DNA of 64,000 nt from Pandoraea horticolens (GCF_902459555.1 NZ_CABPSM010000003.1:1-64000); one strand, 5' to 3'; positions 36,027 through 44,763 are shown, counted from the first letter of the stretch. Notes: generated by a model from the sequence alone, not told the origin. Program-made: numbers and translations.

Positions 36027-36126
36027 GGCTTCAGAGGATAGAAATTTTGCGATCACGATTGACTGTCGCATAGTCTCGCCATCTGCACTTGCATGAATCG
36101 CTCAGTGCGCGCCTTGCTCGTCCGGC
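36027..36126 (-). promoter_or_regulatory. Conserved upstream region of the repeat-protein gene
   Basis: This segment is shared with 57-157 at the left edge. A weak -35/-10 pair, TTCATG and GACTAT spaced about 16-17 bp, can be drawn in it. No TTCG-N16-TTCG hrpII box is seen. Conservation of the region in both copies suggests it carries the promoter. Confidence 0.35.
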
Positions 36127-36179
36127 ATCCCTGCGAAGAAGGTGAATGCACAGGCATTGGTCGGCGGTACGACTGTGAC

Positions 36180-36314
36180 CTAGCGCGGGCACAGCGGCTC
36201 GGCCATCCACTTACACCATTCCGCCCAGTCCGTCGCGCACACGATATTGTGCTCGACATCGAGCATGTATCGGGCATGTGGTGTACCGGAAGTGCCGGAG
36301 GGGAGTGTTGGCAT
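36180..36314 (-). CDS. Short reading frame upstream of the repeat-protein gene
   Basis: A 44-residue frame starting MPTLPSGTSGTPHARYMLDV with a Trp-rich end (CATDWAEWCKWMAEPLCPR). The composition is protein-like, but no ribosome binding site is seen. It may be the end of a truncated gene. It is not shared with the left-edge copy. Confidence 0.3.
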   Translation of the reverse strand: MPTLPSGTSGTPHARYMLDVEHNIVCATDWAEWCKWMAEPLCPR

Positions 36315-36423
36315 CTATGCCATTTGATACTGTGTTTGTGTACAGCACATACGCCGACTCGTTCACGTTAAAGGAGGCGCAGGGAGGGCGGACATCGCAT
36401 CGTGTGGCGCAACTGGCGTTGCA

Positions 36424-36570
36424 ATGTTGAAGTGCGTGCAGGGTTTGGGAACGGGGGACGCGGCTGGATGGGCGCAGGCGCTCGCATCGTTTTTCGCGAT
36501 TCTCGCTTCCGTGGGCCTTGCTTTGTGGGTTTCTGGGTGTGAGCGGAAGCGGACGCCGGAAAGTTCAGCA
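36424..36570 (+). pseudogene. Fragment of a small single-helix membrane protein
   Basis: The frame from ATG 36424 has a plausible N-terminus and one membrane helix (WAQALASFFAILASVGLALW). It then runs without features into DNA antisense to the hydrolase remnant. Similar short phage or island membrane proteins begin this way. Probably truncated. Confidence 0.3.
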
Positions 36571-36582
36571 CCTTCGAAATCA

Positions 36583-37060
36583 CGAATGCATCGCGCCGGG
36601 CAGTGCATAGAACTTTGCGTAATGCCGACGCGAAGCTTCACTGAAATTCTTGGGGTCCGCCGAAAACTCGTTCCAGAAGCGATCGAGGTAAATACGCTCG
36701 CGGCCCTTGACCAGCTGCTCCATATCCGGCCCACCGAAACGGAAGTGCCAGAGTAGCGGGCTCTTCAAGATTTCCTCCCACGGGCCGACACCGGGAATCG
36801 GTGCGTCCATGAGTACGAGCTTCGTCACGCGTTCAGGCTGCTCGGCCGTGAAGATCGGGGACGACCACCGTGTGATTTGCGGCGAGTGGCGCCCACATGT
36901 CGCCGGTCTTGCCATAGCCGTGCAGCAATACGACGGCAGGGCCGTGGCCGCCGACGCGCACGTATATCTTCGCGCCGTTGATGGTCAGGGTCTGGTGCTT
37001 GAAATCGGCGCTAAATCCGCATACGGGCGGTCTGAATTGAAGGCACTCGCCTTCCGACTA
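36583..37060 (-). pseudogene. Alpha/beta hydrolase (epoxide hydrolase/haloacetate dehalogenase-like) with internal deletion
   Basis: The 5' part reads TINGAKIYVRVGGHGPAVVL, then LHGYGKTGDMWAPLAANHTV and VVPDLHG. A different frame then continues PERVTKLVLMDAPIPGVGPW and later YLDRFWNEFSADPKNF. Between them about 50 residues, including the nucleophile elbow, are missing, and the frame changes near 36850. The C-terminal third is also lost after PGAMHS. It is a dead gene at the edge of the accessory region. Confidence 0.8.
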
Positions 37061-37102
37061 CTCGCAGGTCAATGTCCCCACGCATTACCGCCCCGTCTCA
37101 CC

Positions 37103-37531
37103 TCACTTGAACGTGCGTAAGTAGGCGATCAGATCCGCGACCTTGCGTTCGTTGCCAATGCCCCAGAAGCGCATCTTTGTGCCAGGCACGGTCTTGCCGG
37201 GATTGGCGATGAAGGCGGCGAGCGTCTTGTCGTCCCACACGATGCCCGACTGCTTCATTTCCTTCGAGTAATCGAAGTCCGGCAGGCTGCCCGCGCGCCG
37301 ATTGGCGAGGCCGTTGAGTTGCGGGCCGAAGCCGGACGCCGCCATCGGCCCGACCGAATGGCACGATGCACAGCGTGAGGTGAACAGCGCCTTGCCGGCG
37401 TCGATATCCGGTGCGGCGAAGGCCGATGCGGCAAACGTGGCGAGCGCAAACGTCAACGTGCCGATTCGCAGGCGCGCAGCGGGGGCAAGACGATGGGCCA
37501 GCATGCAAAGAGGGGTAGAGCGGGCAATCAT
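37103..37531 (-). CDS. Class I cytochrome c (c550/c2-like)
   Basis: About 142 residues with an N-terminal signal peptide (RIGTLTFALATFAASAFA) and a single heme site CASCH. The mature protein starts near APDIDAGKALF. The axial Met is in TKMRFWGIGN, and the last helix is ERKVADLIAYLRTFK, as in mitochondrial-type cytochrome c. It probably carries electrons in the periplasm. Start could also be at 37504, just before the signal. It marks the return to core-like genes after the island. Confidence 0.9.
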   Translation of the reverse strand: MIARSTPLCMLAHRLAPAARLRIGTLTFALATFAASAFAAPDIDAGKALFTSRCASCHSVGPMAASGFGPQLNGLANRRAGSLPDFDYSKEMKQSGIVWDDKTLAAFIANPGKTVPGTKMRFWGIGNERKVADLIAYLRTFK

Positions 37532-37836
37532 TGGAGGGTGGAAAGTCGGGGGATATGTTGTAACGGCAGTTGTCACGGCAAACCGCTAAGTTACCGCTTT
37601 CCGCCGGGCACGGCCAGTGGTTCCCGCCCCGCGTCGTGCGACAGCGTGTCGTGAGCGCGGAGGTTGGGCGCTTCGAGCGCGCAGGATGCCGAACCGGGGC
37701 GGCGTGCGTTCGCACCGTCATGCGCGCAGTTCGCGACGCCCGGTCACCGTTTGTCGCAGATGGCTCGCACACTGGGACAGTACCGCGCGATGCTTCGGGC
37801 GTCGCATACGTGCATGCCGGTTCACGGAGCCTCCCC

Positions 37837-38358
37837 ATGTCATTCGCCTTTCTCTCTCACGTTCCCTTTTGGGTCTGGTGGCTGTTCGTCGCGCTGGTCG
37901 CGCTCGGATTGTCGGCGACACGGACGCAGCAAAAGCCGCTATGGGCGGCGCTCGCGATGCCTTTAGCCATGACGGCAGTATCCGCCTACGGTGCGGCCAA
38001 TACCTTCACGACGCACGCGCCGGCGTTGATCGCATGGGCGAGTGCGGTGGTGATTGCCGCTGTGCTGCGTTCGGCGTTGGGATGGTGGGGGCACGTGAGT
38101 CGGCTGCCTGCGACGCGTCGCGTGCAAGTGTCGGGCAGCTGGCTGCCTCCGGTCTGGATGGTGGCGATCTTTGCGCTGAAGTTCAGTGTGGCCGTCGCGC
38201 TGGCAATCCATCCCGACCTGACGTCGAACGGCGGATTCGCCGCGTGGATTTGCCTGTCGTACGGCGCGTTCAGCGGCATTTTCCTCGGGCGCGCACTGGC
38301 GATCCGACGTGCAATGCGTAATGTCAGCGTCGCCAGTGACGCGTCGCCGGCGTCGTGA
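37837..38358 (+). CDS. Hypothetical four-helix inner-membrane protein (DUF6622-like)
   Basis: A 173-residue membrane protein with at least four helices (VPFWVWWLFVALVALGLS, MPLAMTAVSAYGAAN, LIAWASAVVIAAVLR, VWMVAIFALKFSVAVALA). The short GxFLGRALAIRRAM end is basic. This resembles the DUF6622 family of proteobacterial membrane proteins with no known function. The start ATG follows GGAG by 7 bases. Confidence 0.75.
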   Translation: MSFAFLSHVPFWVWWLFVALVALGLSATRTQQKPLWAALAMPLAMTAVSAYGAANTFTTHAPALIAWASAVVIAAVLRSALGWWGHVSRLPATRRVQVSGSWLPPVWMVAIFALKFSVAVALAIHPDLTSNGGFAAWICLSYGAFSGIFLGRALAIRRAMRNVSVASDASPAS

Positions 38359-38433
38359 GTTTGCCGCTGTGAGTCTGCAAGGGCCGTCAGCGCTTGTCTT
38401 GCTAACGGCCGTTCGCGTGCGGTGACGGTGATA

Positions 38434-39231
38434 TTACGCCGCGCCTTTCGTCACGCTGTCCGGCAGATCGCGGCCGTGGTACTTCTTGTAGATCGCGTTG
38501 AGCTTGCCGTTCTTCAGGTTGGTCTTCACCCAGTTGTTGATCCAGTCCTTGAGCGCGGGCTGGTTCTTGTTGAGTGCGATGCCAAGATCGAATTCCTTCT
38601 GCGCGAACTTCAGTTCGAGGTTCTTGTCCGGTGCACGCTTGATCATCTCGCCGAGGTTCGACGGCGTGCTCGAGAAGATATCGACCTGCCCCGTCACCAT
38701 CGACGTGATGAGCGTGGCGTCGTCTTCATAGCGAACGATCTGTGCACCCTTGGCGTTTTGCGTGGTGAGTGTATCGTTGACGGTCGCGCGCGTGAGGCCG
38801 ATGCGTTTGCCGTTGAGGTCGTCGTAACCCTTGATGCTCACGCTCTTCGGCCCGCCGACGATGATCGAAATGACGGCGTATGGAATCGAGAAGTCGATCA
38901 CCTGTGCACGTTCCGGCGTAATCGAGAGATCGGCCACCACGATATCGGCACGGTTCGCTTGCAGCGTCGGCACGCGCGCGGCGTTCGTCACAGACACGAT
39001 ATCGAGCTTCACGCCCAGATCCTGCGCCAGCAGCTTGGCCGTGTCGACGTCCGAGCCTGCCGGTTGCAGATTGGCGTCGGCGAACGAGTACAGCGGCGTG
39101 CCCATGGCGATCGCAACGCGAATCTTGCCCGCCTTCTTGATGTCGTCGAGCTGATCGGCAAAAGCGGCGTGCGCCATCGCACCGAGCAGGACGGCGGTGC
39201 AGGCCTGGGTGAGGAACGTCTTGAGTTTCAT
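38434..39231 (-). CDS. Polar amino-acid ABC transporter substrate-binding protein
   Basis: A 265-residue periplasmic binding protein of family 3. Signal peptide to about residue 25 (CTAVLLGAMAHAAFA). The mature domain has GKIRVAIAMGTPLYSFADAN, RADIVVADLSITPERAQVID and NGKRIGLTRATVNDT, typical for polar amino-acid binders. It is the last gene of a four-gene transport operon, transcribed after two permeases and an ATPase. Substrate unknown; the nearby Lrp/AsnC gene suggests an amino acid. Confidence 0.92.
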   Translation of the reverse strand: MKLKTFLTQACTAVLLGAMAHAAFADQLDDIKKAGKIRVAIAMGTPLYSFADANLQPAGSDVDTAKLLAQDLGVKLDIVSVTNAARVPTLQANRADIVVADLSITPERAQVIDFSIPYAVISIIVGGPKSVSIKGYDDLNGKRIGLTRATVNDTLTTQNAKGAQIVRYEDDATLITSMVTGQVDIFSSTPSNLGEMIKRAPDKNLELKFAQKEFDLGIALNKNQPALKDWINNWVKTNLKNGKLNAIYKKYHGRDLPDSVTKGAA

Positions 39232-39288
39232 GCGGTGGTCTCCTTGGATTGACGTTGTTGGATTGACGTTGTTGTCGTGACTGCGTGC

Positions 39289-40017
39289 TTACAGCCCGTT
39301 GGCGAGGAATGCGCGCAGTTCGGGCGTTTGCGGGTTGTCGAGCATTTCGCCCGGACCAACTTCCCACACCTTGCCCTGATGCATGTAGATGATCTGATCG
39401 GCCACGCGCTTGGCGAACGCCATCTCGTGCGTGACGAGCAGCATCGTCATGCCGTCGGCCGCGAGGTCTTCCATGACGCGCAGCACTTCGCCCGTGAGTT
39501 GCGGATCGAGCGCCGACGTCACTTCATCGAACAGCATGACTTTCGGCGACATCGCGAGCGAGCGGGCAATGGCCACACGTTGTTGCTGGCCGCCCGAGAG
39601 TTGCTCGGGATAACTGTCGGCCTTATCGGAGAGGCCCACTTGCGCGAGCACACGCTTGGCCACTTCCTGCGCTTCGCCGCGCGCCAGACGCTTCACGTGT
39701 CGCAGTGCAAGCATGATGTTCTCGCGCACGCTCAGGTGCGGAAACAAGTTGTAGCTCTGGAAGACGATGCCCACTTCGCGACGCAGTTGATGCAGGTCGA
39801 TTTGCGGATCTTCCACACGAATGCCGCACACTTCGATGGAGCCTTCGTCAATGGTTTCCAGGCGGTCGATACAACGCAGTGCCGTACTCTTGCCCGAGCC
39901 GCTCGCGCCGATGATCGCGACCATCTTGCCGCGCTCCACTTCGAACGACACTCCCTTGAGCACCGGGTTGTCGCCGAAGCGTTTGTGAATCTGGTTGACC
40001 TTAACGATTGCCGACAT
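39289..40017 (-). CDS. Amino-acid ABC transporter ATP-binding protein
   Basis: A 242-residue ATPase (GlnQ/HisP-like): Walker A GASGSGKST, signature [15 protein letters not shown], Walker B VMLFDEVTSALDP and H-loop LLVTHEMAFA. The start at MSAIVKVNQIHKRFG gives the usual length. The gene overlaps the end of the preceding permease by 17 bp. Confidence 0.95.
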   Translation of the reverse strand: MSAIVKVNQIHKRFGDNPVLKGVSFEVERGKMVAIIGASGSGKSTALRCIDRLETIDEGSIEVCGIRVEDPQIDLHQLRREVGIVFQSYNLFPHLSVRENIMLALRHVKRLARGEAQEVAKRVLAQVGLSDKADSYPEQLSGGQQQRVAIARSLAMSPKVMLFDEVTSALDPQLTGEVLRVMEDLAADGMTMLLVTHEMAFAKRVADQIIYMHQGKVWEVGPGEMLDNPQTPELRAFLANGL

Positions 40018-40654
40018 TGAGCCTGTCCTCCAGTGATGCGCTCCAGCGCGAGAGTGGGTAGCACAGCACGAAATAAAAGACCCCCACCAGCGAGAACACG
40101 AGGAAGGGCTGGAAAATCGAGTTGTTGATGATCTGGCCGGCACGCGTGAGTTCCACGAAGCCGATGACCGACGCCAGCGACGTCATCTTGATGATCTGCA
40201 CGAGAAAGCCGATGGTCGGCGGCAGCGACAGGCGCACGGCCTGCGGAATGATGACCAGACGCAGCGTTTGCCAGCGCGAGAACGACAAGCACTCGGCAGC
40301 CTCCCACTGTGCACGCGGCATCGCTTCGACGCAGCCGCGCCAGATGTCGCCCAGATAGGCGCTGGTGTAGACCATCAGCGCAAGCGCGGCGGCCACGATG
40401 GCGGGCAGCTCGAAGCCGTACACCGACAACCCGAAGTAGACGATGAACAGCAGGATCAGTAGCGGAATTCCCTGAATCGCTTCGATGAACACCCGCGCGG
40501 GCAGTCGCAACCAGCGGCGCGGCGAGATGCGCGCGAGCATCACGAGGAAGCCACCTGCGCTGCCCAGCACGAACGCGATCAGGGAGAGCACCAGCGTCCA
40601 CCCGATGGACTGCACCAGATACCCGAAATAGGTCCATGAAAAGTTGCCGATCAT
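40001..40654 (-). CDS. Amino-acid ABC transporter permease (HisQ/M type) 2
   Basis: A 217-residue inner-membrane permease with the EAA motif (QWEAAECLSFSRWQTLRLVI) and five helices. The start ATG overlaps the stop of the previous permease (ATGA), showing coupling. Confidence 0.92.
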   Translation of the reverse strand: MIGNFSWTYFGYLVQSIGWTLVLSLIAFVLGSAGGFLVMLARISPRRWLRLPARVFIEAIQGIPLLILLFIVYFGLSVYGFELPAIVAAALALMVYTSAYLGDIWRGCVEAMPRAQWEAAECLSFSRWQTLRLVIIPQAVRLSLPPTIGFLVQIIKMTSLASVIGFVELTRAGQIINNSIFQPFLVFSLVGVFYFVLCYPLSRWSASLEDRLNVGNR

Positions 40655-41439
40655 GAGGCGCTCCGTTGCGCAGTGTTGCTGCCCGAGGTGTCCGTCGCGT
40701 TCGGATTGGCCGCGCGCGAGGCGGCGGCACGGCGACGCGAGGCCTGAGCCGCCTGCGCTGCGGCGCGTCGCACGGTACGGCGGCGCTTGAAGAAGTACTC
40801 GCCGGCGGCCCATGCCACCAGTTTCACCAGCAGCGACAGCCCGAGGTAGAGCGCGGCCACGACGATGTACGTCTCGAGCGAGCGGAAGGTGTCCGACTGC
40901 ACGGTGTTGGCAACGGCGGTCAGTTCTTCGGCGGAAATCTGTGAGGCCATGGCGGAGGCCTGCATCATCAGAATGAACTGGGTGGTCAGCGCCGGGTACA
41001 CCTTCTCGATGGACGGTTGCAGCATGACGTGCCACGCAATGCGCCACTTCGATAGCCCCAGACACTCGGCGGCTTCGATCTGACCGCGCGGCACCGATTC
41101 GAGTCCGGCGCGAATGATCTCCGCCGCGTAAGCACCGATGTTGATCACCATCGCGATGACGGCGGCCGCAAACGTCGGCATATGCACGCCGAGACTGGCG
41201 AGACCGAAATAGAGCAGGAAGATCTGAACGAGAAACGGGGTGTTGCGTACCGACTCGATGTAGATGTTGCAAAGGCGAACGAGCCATCGGTGGCGGCTGC
41301 GCTTGGCAAAGGCGACCAACGTGCCCGCGACGGTGCCGATCACGACCGCAAGTACGGTCATCTTGAGCGTGAGCCACGCGCCTTCGAGGAAAACAGGCCA
41401 GTAAGGAACCAGTGGGGCGAAATTCAACGAGAAATGCAT
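40651..41439 (-). CDS. Amino-acid ABC transporter permease (HisQ/M type) 1
   Basis: A 262-residue permease: EAA motif QIEAAECLGLSKWRIAWHVM, helices from TLKMTVLAVVIGTVAGTLVA onward. The C-terminal about 40 residues are Arg/Ala-rich and go beyond the normal family end (RRAAAQAAQASRRRAAASRA). The tail is probably cytoplasmic and disordered. It is the first gene of the operon; an operator-like motif lies 95-110 bp upstream. Confidence 0.92.
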   Translation of the reverse strand: MHFSLNFAPLVPYWPVFLEGAWLTLKMTVLAVVIGTVAGTLVAFAKRSRHRWLVRLCNIYIESVRNTPFLVQIFLLYFGLASLGVHMPTFAAAVIAMVINIGAYAAEIIRAGLESVPRGQIEAAECLGLSKWRIAWHVMLQPSIEKVYPALTTQFILMMQASAMASQISAEELTAVANTVQSDTFRSLETYIVVAALYLGLSLLVKLVAWAAGEYFFKRRRTVRRAAAQAAQASRRRAAASRAANPNATDTSGSNTAQRSAS

Positions 41440-41841
41440 GACAAACGCCTGTCTCCGGTGACGTTCGGGGCCGACGCGCCACGCCGCTTCCGTCGCGGTT
41501 ATGACGTCCGCAGTCGCCGTGGTGGGTCTTTCTTGTACGTCGTCATATAAGTGATGTGATTTTGCGCATCGCCAATCAGCGTTGTCAATAGTCGGCCGTT
41601 GGGGGGATACCCTTGGCTATAGCCTTGACTGGACAAGGGGTAAAGGGAGTTTGAACCGTGGGGCGGGGCACTGTGGATTGCGTGAGGCGACCTCAACGAT
41701 GGGTTGATGGCAGCGGGTTTTACAGGCTCGTCATCGTATCTCTTATTGTGGGAGACGACGGGCCGTCTGACACGACGGCATGGTTTTATAATCGCGCTTT
41801 GCCGGTCTTTTGCCTCACCCGGCATCTCTCGACGGAAAAAC
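41440..41841. other. Divergent control region of the amino-acid transporter and AsnC operons
   Basis: About 400 bp with no supported gene. TACGTCGTCATATAAG at 41535-41550 resembles the FadR-type motifs of the aldarate cluster (GTCGT-CAT-ATAAG). A second GTCAT-CGT-AT half-like site lies near 41730. Confidence 0.4.
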
Positions 41842-41982
41842 ATGCAACAGATCAACGACTGCGGCGAGCGCGCGGCGTCGCGCGCTCCGGACATGCGGTA
41901 TCGGGATGAGGAGATCAGGCGCGAGCGTATCCAGCGCGGCGTGATGGTCCATGGCGGCGATGACTCAAAGGACGAAGTCTGA
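41842..41982 (+). CDS. Small protein coupled to the Lrp/AsnC regulator
   Basis: A 46-residue charged protein (QQINDCGERAASRAPDMRYR, then DEEIRRERIQRGV) whose stop overlaps the AsnC start (TGATG). The overlap and its polar composition support a real leader-type gene, although the start signal is weak. Function unknown. Confidence 0.45.
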   Translation: MQQINDCGERAASRAPDMRYRDEEIRRERIQRGVMVHGGDDSKDEV

Positions 41983-42443
41983 TGACGTTGTCTACGACGG
42001 CACTCGACGAACTCGACCGTAACCTGCTCGCGCTGTTGCGTGTGAATGCGCGCGAGAGTACGGCCAATCTGGCGCGCCGCCTCGGTGTGGCGCGCACCAC
42101 CGTGGTGGCCCGCATCGGCCGGCTCGAGCAGGCCGGGGTCATCGCCGGCTACACCGTGCGACTGGGACAGGATGCCGCAGGCGGCGGGTTGCAGGCCTGC
42201 GTGGGCATCAGCGTGCAGCCGCGCTCAGGGCGCGACGTGATGCGGCGTCTGAACAAGATGCCCGAGGTTCACTTGCTGTGTACCGTCAGCGGGGAGTTCG
42301 ACTATGTGGCCTGGCTGCACGCCGCGTCGCCGGACCAACTCGACGGACTGCTCGATACCATCGGCGAGATCGACGGCGTGGCCCGCACCACGACGTCGGT
42401 CGTGCTGGCCCGGAAAATCGATCGGGGCGGTGTGCTGCCTTGA
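41982..42443 (+). CDS. Lrp/AsnC-family transcriptional regulator
   Basis: A 153-residue regulator with an N-terminal HTH (LDELDRNLLALLRVNARES, then LARRLGVARTTVVARIGRLE) and a C-terminal RAM ligand-binding domain (VHLLCTVSGEFDYVAWLHAA). Such proteins sense amino acids. It is divergent from the amino-acid ABC transporter about 540 bp away, a likely target. Confidence 0.92.
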   Translation: MTLSTTALDELDRNLLALLRVNARESTANLARRLGVARTTVVARIGRLEQAGVIAGYTVRLGQDAAGGGLQACVGISVQPRSGRDVMRRLNKMPEVHLLCTVSGEFDYVAWLHAASPDQLDGLLDTIGEIDGVARTTTSVVLARKIDRGGVLP

Positions 42444-42744
42444 ACGTTGCAGGGCCGTCAGCCGCGTTGGTTCGACCGGTTCCTTTGTTACCAGCACGTG
42501 GTCGCCAAGGTGTCGCGCGGTGGCATGCGCCGATGACGGCGGATGACAAGGCCGCTATGTGCCCACGGGACTCAAAATCTCCGGCAAATCGTGCAATTCT
42601 GCCGCCGGTAATTTTCCGTAAACGGCCACTAAGAATTGCTGTGCGACCCCGCCGGTGCTCGCACACCCCTCGAATTTCCCGCTTATCCCCGTCTCGCCTT
42701 GACTTCGCACGTTTGTCTGACAGTGGCGAAGGTGTTAAAATTAT
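42444..42744. other. Intergenic region between asnC and ftrA
   Basis: About 300 bp with no supported gene. Its right end contains the promoter area of the ftr operon and the Fur-like site. Confidence 0.4.
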
Positions 42745-42759
42745 TGAGAATTGTTTGCA
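42745..42759. promoter_or_regulatory. Candidate Fur box upstream of the ftr operon
   Basis: TGAGAAT-T-GTTTGCA matches 10 of 14 positions of the 7-1-7 Fur model (TGATAAT-N-ATTATCA). It is 28 bp before the FtrA start. Iron repression is known for ftrABCD in Bordetella and Brucella. Confidence 0.5.
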
Positions 42760-42787
42760 TTAACTTCCTCATCCATCTGGAGTGCGT

Positions 42788-43405
42788 ATGCGTGTGAAAT
42801 CCCTCGTGGCAGCGGTGTTGCTTGCCGGTGCGGCTACCCTGGCTCAGGCTGCCGAGTTTCCCATTGGCAAACCGTTTAATGCGGCGGGCATGGAAATCAA
42901 TACGGTGTATCTCCAGCCGGTCACGATGGAACCGGCCGGCATGATGCACGATGCCGCCAAGTCGGACATCCACCTCGAGGCGGATATTCATGCGATTGCC
43001 AAGAACCCGAACGGCTATGCCGAAGGCGATTGGATTCCGGGGCTTGAGATCACGTACGAGCTGCAAAAGATGAAGGACGGCAAGCCGGATGGCGCCGCCG
43101 TCAAAGGCCTGATGATGCCGATGGTCGCGAGCGATGGTCCGCACTATGGCGATAACGTCAAGCTGGCGGGCGTCGGCAAGTACAAGCTGACGATGGTCGT
43201 CAACGCGCCGGGCACGCTGCAGGAGTTCGGTTGCAAGATGGGCGGCACGGCAGCCGCTGGCGCGCACGCTACGCATGGCGGCATGGGCCCGTGGTGCTTC
43301 GGCCGTCACGTCGACAAGGAAACGGGCGTGGGTCCGTGGTTCAAGCCGATTACCAAGGAAGCCGATTTCACTTTCTCGGGTATTGGCAAGAAGGGTGGCT
43401 ACTAA
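42788..43405 (+). CDS. ftrA: Periplasmic iron-binding protein FtrA (P19 family)
   Basis: A 205-residue exported protein with signal peptide (SLVAAVLLAGAATLAQA). The mature part carries the P19/Tp34 features: Met/His-rich copper/iron ligands (GMMHDAAKSDIHLEADIHA, MMPMVASDGPHYGDNVKL). It is the first gene of ftrABCD, a ferrous iron uptake system. The start ATG follows TGGAG by 5-6 bases; a GTG 6 bp upstream is possible. A hairpin with a short T-run after it probably makes this protein more abundant than the rest of the system. Confidence 0.9.
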   Translation: MRVKSLVAAVLLAGAATLAQAAEFPIGKPFNAAGMEINTVYLQPVTMEPAGMMHDAAKSDIHLEADIHAIAKNPNGYAEGDWIPGLEITYELQKMKDGKPDGAAVKGLMMPMVASDGPHYGDNVKLAGVGKYKLTMVVNAPGTLQEFGCKMGGTAAAGAHATHGGMGPWCFGRHVDKETGVGPWFKPITKEADFTFSGIGKKGGY

Positions 43406-43424
43406 GCCTGCATAACCCTGATTC

Positions 43425-43452
43425 AGCGTTGGCCTGGGGCCAGCGCTGTTTT
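43425..43452 (+). terminator. Intra-operon terminator-like hairpin between ftrA and ftrB
   Basis: AGCGTTGGCC-TGG-GGCCAGCGCT (10-bp stem with one G-U) followed by GTTTT. It would reduce transcription of ftrBCD relative to ftrA. Confidence 0.6.
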
Positions 43453-43468
43453 CGTTTGGAGCACAAGG

Positions 43469-43825
43469 ATGAATCAGCGCATCGCGCGCCTGCTGGCCAC
43501 GATGGCGGCCCTGGTGGTGACTTTGTTGGCATTGGGCGGCGTGTCGCTTGCTCGTGCCGACGACTTGCCCACCTTCAGGCTGGAAATGAACAACGGCAAG
43601 CTTAACCCGGCGCGCATCGAGGTGCCGGCCGGCAAGCGCATCAAGATCGAGGTGCACAACACCGGAACGAATGCCGTCGAGTTTGAAAGTCTGCAACTGC
43701 GCAAGGAAAAGGTGCTGGCGCCGGGCGCGCAGTCGTTTGTGGTGATTTCACCGCTGCAGCCGGGCGAGTACAAGTTTTTCGACGATTTCCATCAGCAGGC
43801 GCAAGGCGTGATCGTCGCCAAGTAA
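43469..43825 (+). CDS. ftrB: Cupredoxin-domain protein FtrB
   Basis: A 118-residue periplasmic cupredoxin-like protein: signal peptide LLATMAALVVTLLALGG, then FRLEMNNGKLNPARIEVPAG and VEFESLQLRKEKVLAPGAQS with the late YKFFDDFH segment. In the Ftr system it is thought to oxidise or hand over iron before transport through FtrC. It has a GGAG 7 bases before the ATG. Confidence 0.88.
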   Translation: MNQRIARLLATMAALVVTLLALGGVSLARADDLPTFRLEMNNGKLNPARIEVPAGKRIKIEVHNTGTNAVEFESLQLRKEKVLAPGAQSFVVISPLQPGEYKFFDDFHQQAQGVIVAK

Positions 43826-43884
43826 GCCATGCGGAAGTCGTTTCAGTCACACGGTAAGACACGCATCACGAGAGGAATCACACG

Positions 43885-44721
43885 ATGGGTCAGGTCATGT
43901 TCATCGTCTGGCGCGAAAGCGTCGAGGCATTGCTGGTTGTCGGCATTCTCCATGCCTGGCTGGCGAACCCGGAGCACGGTGCTAAGCGTGGCCTGCCCTA
44001 TCTTTGGACCGGCGTCGCGCTCGGGATCGCAGCGGCCGCGGCGCTGGGCGCCGCACTGGTCGGTTTCACCGAAGTGCTTTCGGGTGATGCGCAGGATTAC
44101 TTCCAGACCGCCATGGTATTGATCGCCTGTGTGTTGATCGTGCAGATGGTCTTCTGGATGAAGCGTCACGGGCGAACGCTCAAGCGCGACATGGAATCGT
44201 CGCTGCAGAAAAACCAGGATCGGGGCACATGGTGGGGCGTGCTCGTGCTGGTGGCGCTGGCCATTGCCCGCGAAGGCAGCGAGACGGCCATCTTTCTGTA
44301 CGGCATCGGCTTCGGCCAGCAAGGCAGCGTGCCGCTGTCGATGTGGCTCGCGGTGCTGATCGGTTTCGTGCTGGCGCTTTTCACGTTCTGGCTGTTGCAG
44401 TTGGGCGGAAAGATCTTCTCGTGGCGCCTGTTCTTCCGCGTCACCGAAATCATGCTGCTGTTCCTGGCGGCGGGGCTGCTCGAGTCGGGGCTTGATCGTC
44501 TGATCTCGCTCGAGCTGGTACCGGCGCTGGTCGATCAACTGTGGGATACTTCCGCGATTCTTGACGATGCCAGCCCGTTCGGCAGCCTCGTCGCCACCCT
44601 GACGGGGTATCGCGCGCATCCGGCCGGCATGAATCTGTTGGTGTACGCTGTGTATTGGATATTCACGTGGGCGCTGCTCAAACGGGCAGGCGCTTCGCCC
44701 AGGCAAATCAAACCCGCCTGA
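43885..44721 (+). CDS. ftrC: FTR1-family iron permease FtrC
   Basis: A 278-residue membrane protein with seven helices. The FTR1 REXXE motifs appear as WRESVEALLVV (helix 1) and AREGSETAIFL (helix 4), the iron pathway. It starts at ATG 43885 after GAGGA. It is the transporting subunit of FtrABCD. Confidence 0.92.
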   Translation: MGQVMFIVWRESVEALLVVGILHAWLANPEHGAKRGLPYLWTGVALGIAAAAALGAALVGFTEVLSGDAQDYFQTAMVLIACVLIVQMVFWMKRHGRTLKRDMESSLQKNQDRGTWWGVLVLVALAIAREGSETAIFLYGIGFGQQGSVPLSMWLAVLIGFVLALFTFWLLQLGGKIFSWRLFFRVTEIMLLFLAAGLLESGLDRLISLELVPALVDQLWDTSAILDDASPFGSLVATLTGYRAHPAGMNLLVYAVYWIFTWALLKRAGASPRQIKPA

Positions 44722-44732
44722 GCGGGTCATGC

Positions 44733-44763
44733 GCAGCGGCAGGGAATGCGTCCCTGCCGCTGC
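44733..44763. repeat. Perfect 13-bp hairpin between ftrC and ftrD
   Basis: GCAGCGGCAGGGA and TCCCTGCCGCTGC flank ATGCG. No T-run follows. It may protect the ftrABC message or separate ftrD expression. Confidence 0.55.

Noticed and set aside
36053-36126. Type III (hrpII-box) promoter for the repeat gene
   Set aside because: No TTCG-N16-TTCG pattern found in the upstream conserved region on the coding strand.
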